DNA of 44,059 nt, from NCBI GenBank assembly GCA_029882915.1, contig JAOUJZ010000014.1, positions 1 through 44,059 of the forward strand. Reading direction: 5' to 3'. Positions 37,309 through 44,059 of the stretch are shown here, piece after piece. A program made the translations under genes and the position numbers. The notes beneath the pieces were generated by a model. It was not told where the DNA came from. It saw nothing but the letters and a program-made list of their open reading frames with translations, and ran no database searches. The stretch comes from Gammaproteobacteria bacterium. GTDB taxonomy: Bacteria; Pseudomonadota; Gammaproteobacteria; Nitrosococcales; Methylophagaceae. Positions within the stretch are counted from its first letter, which is position 1; each line of letters opens with the position of its first letter.

Positions 37309-38172
37309 CTAGTCTTTAGTGTTACTAAAGAGATTAAAAAACTCACCTTTAGGCTCAATCACCAACATATCGTCACCACCAAATACATTCTTATAGGCAG
37401 TTAAACGACGATATAACGAATAAAATTCGCTATTTTGACCATAAGCATCAGCATAAATCTCTGTTGCCTGAGCATCACCTGTACCACGCAACTCTTCTGC
37501 AGTACGATTAGCATCAGCCACTATAATTGTGCGCTGACGATCAGCATCTGAACGAATTTTTTCTGCTTCTTCAGCACCTTGTGAACGAAGTTCTTTTGCC
37601 ACTCTTTCACGTTCAGCTTCCATTCGAGTATAAACTGAGGTACTTACTTCGGTCGGCAAATCAATACGTTTGATTCTAACATTCACAATTTCGATACCGA
37701 ACTCAGAGGCAGTGTTATTGGCATCGTTGATAATTTGTGAAACCATGGCGACGCGATCACCTGACACCACTTGTTGAATCGTTCGCTTACCAAATTCACC
37801 ACGCAAACCATCTTTAACAATCTGAGACAAACGCAACTGGGCGCGGCCTTCATCTCCCCCCATTGAAGTAAAATAGGTAGCCACATCTGAAATTCGCCAC
37901 AGAATGAATGAATCAACTAATACATTCTTCTTCTCACCTGTCAGATAACGTGCTGGCGTTGCATCCAAAGTAAGGATACGACCATCAAAACGGCGTATTT
38001 CATTGATAAATGGAATTTTAAACTGAATGCCAGCCTGATAATCAGATCGCTCTATCTGACCAAGACGCAATAATAATACACGTTCACGCTGATCAACAAA
38101 GAACACCGATGAGCTGATAATAATTACAGCCAATAAACCAACAAAAATGATTGTATTTAATCGTGAAGACAT
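37309..38172 (-). CDS. hflC: HflC, membrane-anchored modulator of FtsH protease
   Basis: SPFH/band 7 protein that, with HflK, forms a large periplasmic-side complex around FtsH and limits its proteolysis. The N-terminal helix is at about 7-26 (IIFVGLLAVIIISSSVFFV), followed by the band 7 domain and a long charged helix rich in Glu, Arg and Ala (about 170-240). The start at 38172 is set by an AGGAGG ribosome binding site eight bases upstream; an upstream in-frame codon would extend into hflK. It starts one base after the hflK stop. Confidence 0.95.
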   Translation of the reverse strand: MSSRLNTIIFVGLLAVIIISSSVFFVDQRERVLLLRLGQIERSDYQAGIQFKIPFINEIRRFDGRILTLDATPARYLTGEKKNVLVDSFILWRISDVATYFTSMGGDEGRAQLRLSQIVKDGLRGEFGKRTIQQVVSGDRVAMVSQIINDANNTASEFGIEIVNVRIKRIDLPTEVSTSVYTRMEAERERVAKELRSQGAEEAEKIRSDADRQRTIIVADANRTAEELRGTGDAQATEIYADAYGQNSEFYSLYRRLTAYKNVFGGDDMLVIEPKGEFFNLFSNTKD

Positions 38173-38173
38173 C

Positions 38174-39358
38174 TTAACGCCCTCCTCTGTTACGTGCATC
38201 TGTAGATGATGACGAATTAGTTGACGTTGTGCTTGTTGACGGATAGGCCTTCAAGTTACTTAAATCAATTCTAGGTGGTGCAACTGTGTTGCCACCACGT
38301 AGTCGATCTAATGGCAAATACAGCACATTATTGCTGTCTTTAGACACATCGATCATGACTTTCTGACTCTGTGTATAAACAGACTCCATCGTATCCAGAT
38401 ACAAACGTTCACGTGTAATTTCAGGTGCTTTTTCATATTCTTTCATCACCTGTAAGAAACGGCTGGTATCACCCGATGCTTTCGCTATAATCTGACTCTT
38501 ATAGGCTTCAGCTTCCTGGACGATACGGAATGCCGCTCCACGTGCTCTCGGCACAATATCATTGGCATACGCTTCCGCTTCATTTTTCTGACGCACTTCA
38601 TCCTCACGCGCTTTTACCACATCAGCAAACGCCGCTTGTACTTGCTCAGGTGGCTGTACATCCTGCATATTGACACTGGTAATAATCAAGCCTGTTTCAT
38701 GCGCATCCAGAATAGATTGCAAGAGTGCTTCAGTAGAACTAGCAATAGCGCTTCGGCCTTCTGTTAGCACAAAGTCCATATTAGATTGACCCACTGTTTC
38801 ACGCACTGCACTCTCTGTCATTTGACGTAAAATCAAATCCGGATTTCTTACGTTAAACACGTATTGAGATACATCTTTGATTCGATATTGCACAGCAATT
38901 TTAAGATCAACAATATTTTCATCTTTAGTCAGCATTAACGACTCAGAGTGAATTGTGCTACCACTTCGACCACCAGTTGAGCGATAACCGATCTCAGCAT
39001 TACGAATTTGTTCAACATCCACCACTTCTACTTTTTCAATGGGGTATGGAAGATGCCAGTGTGGGCCAGACAAGGTTGTTTCACTGTAAGCACCAAAGCG
39101 TAATACAACACCTCGCTCAGCTGGATCAACAATATAGATACCAGAAAGTAGCCATACAACAACAATAACTGAAAAAATCAACCCAAAACCAAGAGAACTA
39201 CCATTCGATGATTTGTTACCACCAGAAGAGCCACCACCAAATATACCGCCTAGTTTGCGCTGCATATTGCGAATAACCTCGTCAAGATCAGGTGGGCCAT
39301 CATTTCCACGATTGCCCCATGGGTCCTTATCACCATTACCAGGTTCATTCCAAGCCAT
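38174..39358 (-). CDS. hflK: HflK, membrane-anchored modulator of FtsH protease
   Basis: Partner of HflC. A glycine-rich N-terminus starting MAWNEPGNGDKDPWG and containing FGGGSSGGNK, typical of HflK, precedes one membrane helix (about 55-76), the band 7 domain (about 78-260), and a helical region with the ARGAAFRIVQEAEAYKSQII segment. The C-terminus is low-complexity Ser/Thr (STSTTSTNSSSST). At 394 residues it is a little shorter than E. coli (419). An 85-base gap separates it from hflX. Confidence 0.95.
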   Translation of the reverse strand: MAWNEPGNGDKDPWGNRGNDGPPDLDEVIRNMQRKLGGIFGGGSSGGNKSSNGSSLGFGLIFSVIVVVWLLSGIYIVDPAERGVVLRFGAYSETTLSGPHWHLPYPIEKVEVVDVEQIRNAEIGYRSTGGRSGSTIHSESLMLTKDENIVDLKIAVQYRIKDVSQYVFNVRNPDLILRQMTESAVRETVGQSNMDFVLTEGRSAIASSTEALLQSILDAHETGLIITSVNMQDVQPPEQVQAAFADVVKAREDEVRQKNEAEAYANDIVPRARGAAFRIVQEAEAYKSQIIAKASGDTSRFLQVMKEYEKAPEITRERLYLDTMESVYTQSQKVMIDVSKDSNNVLYLPLDRLRGGNTVAPPRIDLSNLKAYPSTSTTSTNSSSSTDARNRGGR

Positions 39359-39443
39359 TTAGCTCTCCAAAGTGAGAAAAGTAAGATTTATAATTTTGAA
39401 CATGCTTATTTTACGGACATCGTCGACAATAGGGAACCGTTGA

Positions 39444-40589
39444 TTAGCTGATATTTTCTAGTTCCAGTTGCTGCTCTGGAAAATATTCTTGTAAGGCCTG
39501 TCTTAATAAATCCAAACCTTCACCTGTTATTGCTGATATCCAAACGCGGGTAATCTGTCCATATTCATTACGATCTAACCGGGCTTGATGTTCATCAAGC
39601 TGGTCAATTTTATTACATACTATTAATTGCGGGACTTCATCAGCACCAATTTGCTGCAAAACATCATCAACGTGATGCATCAGATCATCTCGATCACTGG
39701 CACCGGCATCAATAACGTGAAGCAATAATGCCGCATCACGCGTTTCTTCTAGTGTTGAACTGAATGATTCAACTAAGTCATGAGGCAAGTTTCTAATAAA
39801 TCCAACTGTATCTGCCATTATTAACGGCTGCGTATCCATCAGTTTAAGGCGTCTTAATGTCGGATCCAGAGTGGCAAATAAACGGTCATCAGCATAAACA
39901 TCAGAAGTAGTCAGTTTATTAAATAAAGTTGATTTACCCATATTGGTGTAACCAACCAATGATACCACTGGCACACCCCCGCGTTGACGTGATCGACGAC
40001 CTTGTTCACGTTGAGAGCGCACTTTATCAAGTCTTTTTTTAAGTGACTTGATGCGTTGTCCCAATAAACGACGATCCGTCTCTAGCTGAGTTTCACCCGG
40101 ACCACGAAGTCCAATCCCACCTTTTTGACGCTCAAGGTGAGTCCAGCCTCGAACAAGACGGGTTGAAAGATGCTGTAGTTGTGCAAGCTCAACCTGCAGT
40201 TTACCTTCATGAGAGCGAGCCCGACGAGCAAATATATCTAAAATTAGTCCTGTTCTGCCTAGCACACGACACTGTAATTTTTGTTCCAGATTGCGTTCCT
40301 GACTGGGTGATAATTCATGATTAAACATCACCAGTGCAGCATCATTAGCAACGACGTGTTCTCTAATTTCTTCAACCTTGCCAGTGCCAGCAAAGTATTT
40401 AGGATCTGGTCGCTGACGTTTCCCATGAATGATAACGGCAATCTCTGCCCCTGTAGATTGAACTAATTCAATAAATTCTTGTTCAGTTTCATCAAAATCT
40501 GGATCATTAAAATTCAAATGGACAAGTACAACAGCTTCTTTTTCTGAGGATTCATCAAAAGCTGCATTGCTATCAGGACGATCAAACAA
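39444..40589 (-). CDS. hflX: GTPase HflX (ribosome-associated)
   Basis: GTPase that splits stalled or heat-damaged ribosomes. The N-terminal nucleotide-binding region (GTGKVEEI, MFNHELSPSQERNLE), the coiled-coil with GPGETQLETDRR, and the G domain are present. The P-loop reads GYTNMGKST (213-221): methionine replaces the usual alanine of GYTNAGKS. G3 is DTVGFIRNLP and G4 is NKID. It is 381 residues, lacking much of the C-terminal extension of the E. coli protein (426). TTG at 40589 is the start, nine bases after AAGGGAG; no in-frame ATG is available because a stop precedes it. Confidence 0.94.
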   Translation of the reverse strand: MFDRPDSNAAFDESSEKEAVVLVHLNFNDPDFDETEQEFIELVQSTGAEIAVIIHGKRQRPDPKYFAGTGKVEEIREHVVANDAALVMFNHELSPSQERNLEQKLQCRVLGRTGLILDIFARRARSHEGKLQVELAQLQHLSTRLVRGWTHLERQKGGIGLRGPGETQLETDRRLLGQRIKSLKKRLDKVRSQREQGRRSRQRGGVPVVSLVGYTNMGKSTLFNKLTTSDVYADDRLFATLDPTLRRLKLMDTQPLIMADTVGFIRNLPHDLVESFSSTLEETRDAALLLHVIDAGASDRDDLMHHVDDVLQQIGADEVPQLIVCNKIDQLDEHQARLDRNEYGQITRVWISAITGEGLDLLRQALQEYFPEQQLELENIS

Positions 40590-40602
40590 TCAATATGCTC
40601 CC

Positions 40603-40827
40603 TTAATTTTCATCACTGAAATCAACATTTCGTGATGGCACAATAGTCGAAATTGCGTGTTTATAAACCATTTGATTAACTGAGTTCTTTAACAAAATAA
40701 CAAACTGATCAAATGAGTCGATTTGGCCTTGAAGCTTAATACCATTCACCAGATAAACTGATACAGTCACATTTTCACGTCTTAACGCGTTTAAAAAAGG
40801 ATCCTGTAATGATTGTGCCTTAGACAT
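40603..40827 (-). CDS. hfq: RNA chaperone Hfq
   Basis: Hexameric Sm-like protein that helps small RNAs pair with mRNAs. The Sm1 region ([30 protein letters not shown]) and Sm2 motif YKHAIST are intact, including Q8 and the KH pair of the proximal RNA site. The C-terminal tail is very short (74 residues in total; E. coli 102), as in many non-enteric gammaproteobacteria. An AGGAG ribosome binding site lies upstream. It sits in the standard miaA-hfq-hflX order and has its own likely promoter. Confidence 0.97.
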   Translation of the reverse strand: MSKAQSLQDPFLNALRRENVTVSVYLVNGIKLQGQIDSFDQFVILLKNSVNQMVYKHAISTIVPSRNVDFSDEN

Positions 40828-40874
40828 TTTTCACTCCTAAATATTGTTATTGTTTTAGTTATAAGGAACTGTCC

Positions 40875-40902
40875 ATTCTAAAAGTATCGCTTGAATCGTC
40901 AA
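40875..40902 (-). promoter_or_regulatory. Promoter for hfq inside the miaA 3' end
   Basis: On the minus strand TTGACG (40897-40902) and TAGAAT (40875-40880) are 16 bases apart, each one mismatch from consensus. The -35 box overlaps the miaA stop codon. It would allow hfq-hflX-hflK-hflC expression apart from miaA. Confidence 0.55.
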
Positions 40903-41867
40903 GTATTAATCATCAATTCAGGTATTTGTTGATCTAAGAAAGCCATAACTTGCTCAACAGGCAACTCTGCACCACTATCAAACCAAATGCCATCTTCTTG
41001 AGCTCGTAGCCAAGTAAGTTGACGTTTAGCCATTTGACGGGTTGCGATCACAGCTTTTTCCACTAGTGTTTTCTGATCGTATTCACCACTCAAATAGCTC
41101 CAAGCCTGACGGTAACCAACTGCCCGAATTGAAGGTAAATTTGAATGACAGTCTCCACGTTCAAACAACACTTTAACCTCATCAATGAACCCATTAACCA
41201 TCATGTCCTGATAACGTTTCTCAATGCGTTGATGCAATACACTGCGTTCAAAAGGACTTAAAATCACCTTGGTCACAGTATATGGCAGTGATGCTTGATT
41301 TACCTGAGTCAACTCAGTCATCGATTTTCCAGTTATTTCGAAGACCTCCAAGGCACGTAACAATCGTTGTGGATCATTGCTATGAATTCTTGCAGCAGAA
41401 ATAGGATCGATCTCAACAAGACGAGCATGTAATTGATTCAATCCCTGTTGATTTGCCTCAGTTTCCAGCCGCTTTCTGATTTCAGGATCGGCTGAAGGCA
41501 AACTGGCAAGGCCATGTTGTAAAGCTTTGAAATAAAGCATGGTACCACCCACTAGCAATGGAACTTTGCCACGGGCTGTGATATCTGCCATCAGTTGACG
41601 TGCATCATCACGAAACTTGCCAACTGAATAGCTTTCTGTTGGATCAATAATATCAACCAAGTGATGCGGAAATTGCTGTAATAGTGCTTTATCAGGCTTT
41701 GCTGTACCGATGTCCATTCCACGATAAACGAGTGCAGAATCGACACTGATAATTTCGACTGGGCACTGCTTGGCAATTTCCAACGCTAAATCGGTTTTTC
41801 CTGCAGCCGTCGGCCCCATGATGAACAGGGCCGGAGGGAAGTTTGAGTGTGTGTTCTCTATGATCAA
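40899..41867 (-). CDS. miaA: tRNA dimethylallyltransferase
   Basis: Adds a dimethylallyl group to A37 of tRNAs that read UNN codons. The P-loop [11 protein letters not shown] is at 18-28, followed by [25 protein letters not shown] and [10 protein letters not shown]; the C-terminal [12 protein letters not shown] is also typical. It has 322 residues (E. coli 316). The reading frame opens with TTG at 41867, overlapping the rho stop codon by four bases (TTGA); this gives an N-terminus of normal length before the P-loop, whereas the next ATG would start at the P-loop itself. Confidence 0.95.
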   Translation of the reverse strand: MIIENTHSNFPPALFIMGPTAAGKTDLALEIAKQCPVEIISVDSALVYRGMDIGTAKPDKALLQQFPHHLVDIIDPTESYSVGKFRDDARQLMADITARGKVPLLVGGTMLYFKALQHGLASLPSADPEIRKRLETEANQQGLNQLHARLVEIDPISAARIHSNDPQRLLRALEVFEITGKSMTELTQVNQASLPYTVTKVILSPFERSVLHQRIEKRYQDMMVNGFIDEVKVLFERGDCHSNLPSIRAVGYRQAWSYLSGEYDQKTLVEKAVIATRQMAKRQLTWLRAQEDGIWFDSGAELPVEQVMAFLDQQIPELMINT

Positions 41868-43123
41868 CCTTGCTTCATCGTGTCATAAAACTCGGCATTT
41901 GTTTTGGTTGCTTTCAAGCGATCCATCAAAAATTCCATTGCTTCGATAGGTTCCATACCCGCTAGTAATTTACGTAAAACCCAGAGCTTATGCATGTCGT
42001 CATCTTCAGTCAGTAATTCTTCTTTACGTGTACCAGAACGAGTTACATTAATTGCTGGGTAGATACGGCGTTCAGCCAGTTTACGTTCTAGTTGTAGCTC
42101 CATGTTACCGGTACCTTTAAATTCTTCAAAGATAACTTCGTCCATACGTGAACCTGTTTCAACTAAGGCAGTTGCAATAATCGTTAAACTACCACCTTCT
42201 TCAATATTACGAGCTGCACCAAAAAAGCGTTTCGGTCTTTGCAAAGCATTGGCATCAACACCACCGGTCAGTACCTTACCAGAAGAAGGTGCAACGGTAT
42301 TGTAAGCACGCGCTAGACGAGTAATAGAATCAAGCAAAATGACAACATCATGCTTATGTTCAACTAGTCGTTTGGCTTTCTCAATAACCATTTCAGCAAC
42401 TTGTACATGGCGAGTAGCAGGTTCATCGAAAGTACTTGATACTACTTCACCACGTACAGAGCGCTCCATTTCTGTCACTTCTTCAGGACGCTCATCAACA
42501 AGTAATACAATCAAGTCGCTTTCAGGGTAGTTAGCTGTAATTGATTGTGCTATTGATTGCAAAATCATGGTCTTACCAGATTTTGGTTGTGCAACAATCA
42601 ATCCTCGCTGCCCTTTACCAATTGGAGCTGATAAATCAATCAGTCGTGGAGTCAAATCTTCAGTGCTGCCATTGCCACGTTCAAGGGTAAAACGTTCATT
42701 TGGAAACAGAGGTGTTAAGTTCTCAAAAGGAACCTTGTTTTTTGATTTTTCAGGTGCTTCAAAATTGATTTCATCCACTTTTATCAGAGCAAAGTAGCGT
42801 TCACTGTCTTTTGGAGCTCTGATTTTTCCTTTAATGGTATCGCCAGTACGTAATGAAAAACGGCGGATCTGACTAGGTGAAACGTAAATATCATCAGGGC
42901 CTGCGACATAAGAAGCTTCTGGGGAACGCAAGAAACCGAATCCATCCGGCAATAACTCAAGAACCCCTGTCGTATAAACATCATCGCCTTGTTTGGCGTG
43001 GGCTTTGACAATAGAAAAGATCAAATCCTGTTTTCGATTTCGCGCTAGACCTTCAAGTTTCATTGAAATGGCGAGTTCCATTAGCTCAGCAGCAGATTGC
43101 TTCTTAAGTTCTGTCAGATTCAT
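41864..43123 (-). CDS. rho: Transcription termination factor Rho
   Basis: Hexameric RNA helicase that ends transcription. Its 419 residues equal E. coli Rho. The N-terminal helix bundle ([18 protein letters not shown]) and cold-shock-like RNA-binding domain ([26 protein letters not shown]) precede the RecA-like motor with Walker A AQPKSGKT, the VDERPEEV segment, Walker [17 protein letters not shown] and the Q/R-loop region. A moderate AGGT site precedes the start. It is the first gene of the minus-strand run; the more usual neighbour trxA is absent, and a 403-base gene-free stretch lies upstream. Confidence 0.98.
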   Translation of the reverse strand: MNLTELKKQSAAELMELAISMKLEGLARNRKQDLIFSIVKAHAKQGDDVYTTGVLELLPDGFGFLRSPEASYVAGPDDIYVSPSQIRRFSLRTGDTIKGKIRAPKDSERYFALIKVDEINFEAPEKSKNKVPFENLTPLFPNERFTLERGNGSTEDLTPRLIDLSAPIGKGQRGLIVAQPKSGKTMILQSIAQSITANYPESDLIVLLVDERPEEVTEMERSVRGEVVSSTFDEPATRHVQVAEMVIEKAKRLVEHKHDVVILLDSITRLARAYNTVAPSSGKVLTGGVDANALQRPKRFFGAARNIEEGGSLTIIATALVETGSRMDEVIFEEFKGTGNMELQLERKLAERRIYPAINVTRSGTRKEELLTEDDDMHKLWVLRKLLAGMEPIEAMEFLMDRLKATKTNAEFYDTMKQG

Positions 43124-43526
43124 GTATTACCTAAAGTGGATTTTTTAAAATAGAATTTATCACGTGCAAGACGTATGTATAGATGTGAGTTTATATTTGG
43201 GGGGTTGTTCTAGAATTTGGGAGCTAGAATACCAGCATATAAATAGTACGTCTATAGAAAATGATAAATAAATTTAGAGCTAGGGTTGAAAGTTGTTTTT
43301 AGAATACAAATTAGGACTACATCTTATTTCATTCTACGGGTAGTTGGATGACAAAAATGATCACATTAAAAGGTGATAGCTTATTCCTATCATAAATTGG
43401 TTTTTAATTTGTAACATCATAATTTATAATATTTTTCTAGATATTAAGCTTTATTCGCATGCATGGACTCTATTCTAATAATAGATTCTGCATTAGATAA
43501 AAATCCTCAACTTAGGCGACACATAT
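43124..43526. other. 403-bp gene-free stretch between rho and the small exported-protein gene
   Basis: This AT-rich region must hold the divergent promoters for rho (minus) and the gene at 43527 (plus). A perfect TATAAT is at 43425-43430 (plus) but with a poor -35. Small inverted repeats are seen at 43209-43230 (TTCTAG/CTAGAA) and around 43358-43397 (ATCAC/GTGAT and GATAG/CTATC). The rho leader is a known site of autoregulation in other bacteria, but no clear structure could be assigned here. Confidence 0.5.
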
Positions 43527-43808
43527 ATGAAAAAAAATAAAACATTTATTAAGTACATCACTCTATCAATATTTTTAGTAAGCCCACTTGCTGTCAATGC
43601 AGTCACTGTAATCACACCAATTGACGAAGATTCCTTAAGGGTAGTGAAATATCAAGGTAAGCCTCCACATAAGCGCTTAGTCGTAAATAAAAATTCAGAG
43701 CCAGCACTATATCAACACTATTCAGATCTAATGACTGTATCTAATGCAGATTCAACTAAATCGAATGAGAACGGACGCAATTGGAAAGGGGCTCCAGGAA
43801 AGCATTAA
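43527..43808 (+). CDS. Small exported protein of unknown function
   Basis: A 93-residue protein with a classical signal peptide: basic MKKNKTFIK, a hydrophobic core (about 10-21), and a likely cleavage after AVNA (residue 26). The mature part of about 67 residues has no cysteine, is rich in Lys, Asn, Pro and Ser, and ends GRNWKGAPGKH. I do not recognise the family. A good intrinsic terminator 20 bases after the stop and a clean signal peptide support a real gene. It lies alone between rho and an rRNA operon. Confidence 0.72.
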   Translation: MKKNKTFIKYITLSIFLVSPLAVNAVTVITPIDEDSLRVVKYQGKPPHKRLVVNKNSEPALYQHYSDLMTVSNADSTKSNENGRNWKGAPGKH

Positions 43809-43827
43809 TTCGTCTTGTTTTACATTA

Positions 43828-43852
43828 AAGGTCACTTCGGTGGCCTTTTTTA
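43828..43852 (+). terminator. Rho-independent terminator with TTCG loop
   Basis: Stem GGTCAC/GTGGCC closed by a stable TTCG tetraloop (43831-43846), preceded by AAA and followed by TTTTTT. It ends the small exported-protein gene. Confidence 0.88.
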
Positions 43853-43997
43853 TGAGTGCTATTAAATAGAATATCTAAATTAAGGTTAATAAATGAGGTC
43901 AGAGTAAGATTACACAATCAAAGGTCTGACTCAGTCCTACTTTGTTCCAGACAACATTGGTCACATCGTTCAAGCAGGTTCTCTACAAACTTCAGAC

Positions 43998-44031
43998 AAA
44001 AAAATACCCAGACCACAACGTGGACTGGGGA
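43998..44031 (-). terminator. Terminator of the rRNA operon
   Basis: On the minus strand a 10-bp stem with one mismatch (44020-44029 with 44007-44016) and a three-base loop is followed by TA and seven T residues (43998-44004). It lies 15-20 bases after the 5S rRNA 3' end. Confidence 0.9.
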
Positions 44032-44043
44032 TCTTTGTATAAA

Positions 44044-44059
44044 AACCTGGCAGTGACCT
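44044..44059 (-). rRNA. rrf: 5S rRNA, 3' end only (cut by window edge)
   Basis: Read on the minus strand, the last bases of the window give AGGTCACTGCCAGGTTT, matching the conserved 3' end of gammaproteobacterial 5S rRNA (AGTAGGnnACTGCCAGG). The following strong terminator supports this. Only about 16 bases are in the window; the rest of the operon lies to the right and is transcribed toward this window. Confidence 0.85.

Noticed and set aside
43856-44056. 66-codon plus-strand frame at the right edge
   Set aside because: It runs through the rRNA operon terminator and into the 5S gene on the other strand; not coding.

Overview
This window looks like a piece of a gammaproteobacterial chromosome with a fairly low GC content. 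The gene orders rho-miaA-hfq-hflX-hflK-hflC-DUF2065-(hisZ)-purA, clpS-clpA, folK-panB-panC-panD and glyA-nrdR-ribD-ribE-ribBX are typical of that class. A membrane pyrophosphatase, HisZ, class I fumarase and O-succinylhomoserine sulfhydrylase together fit the Thiotrichales/Methylophaga area, but that genus-level guess is inference. No prophage, insertion sequence, CRISPR array or tRNA was seen. The right edge holds the last bases of a 5S rRNA gene and its terminator, so an rRNA operon lies just outside.

Layout. 1-291: truncated metZ (-). 292-877: AT-rich gene-free stretch with DnaA-box-like sites. 878-3813: grxD-clpS-clpA (-). 3898-6497: serB, ppa, a rubredoxin gene and a TauE/SafE permease (all -). 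6654-12162: membrane pyrophosphatase hppA, a MATE exporter and Fur-controlled feoAB (all +). 12239-13621: two related Arg/Asp-rich microprotein genes downstream of an RluA-type pseudouridine synthase (-). 13677-19146 (+): DUF4124 protein, MIF-like tautomerase, proS, class I fumarase, a lytic transglycosylase, an unrecognised small gene and a VF530 protein. 19227-21236: chemoreceptor (-). 21520-21987: YchJ-like protein (+).

22021-33606 is a single-strand (-) run of 14 closely packed genes, glyA-nrdR-ribD-ribE-ribBX-lpxB-rnhB-pcnB-folK-dNK-panB-panC-panD-yqhA. It covers one-carbon, riboflavin, folate and pantothenate metabolism, ribonucleotide reductase control, lipid A and RNA processing, and ends at a two-way terminator. 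33716-34576 is a beta-hydroxyacid dehydrogenase (+). 34620-43123 is a second (-) run, rho-miaA-hfq-hflX-hflK-hflC-DUF2065-hisZ-purA, ending in a hairpin-plus-U-tract terminator; hfq has its own likely promoter. 43527-43808 is a small secreted unknown (+), followed by the converging rRNA operon end.

Most of the window is core housekeeping. The least explained items are the tandem microprotein genes at 12239-12718, the DnaA-box cluster near 580-800, a perfect 10-bp hairpin before proS, and the two unrecognised small genes at 18557 and 43527. No clearly new multi-gene system was found.
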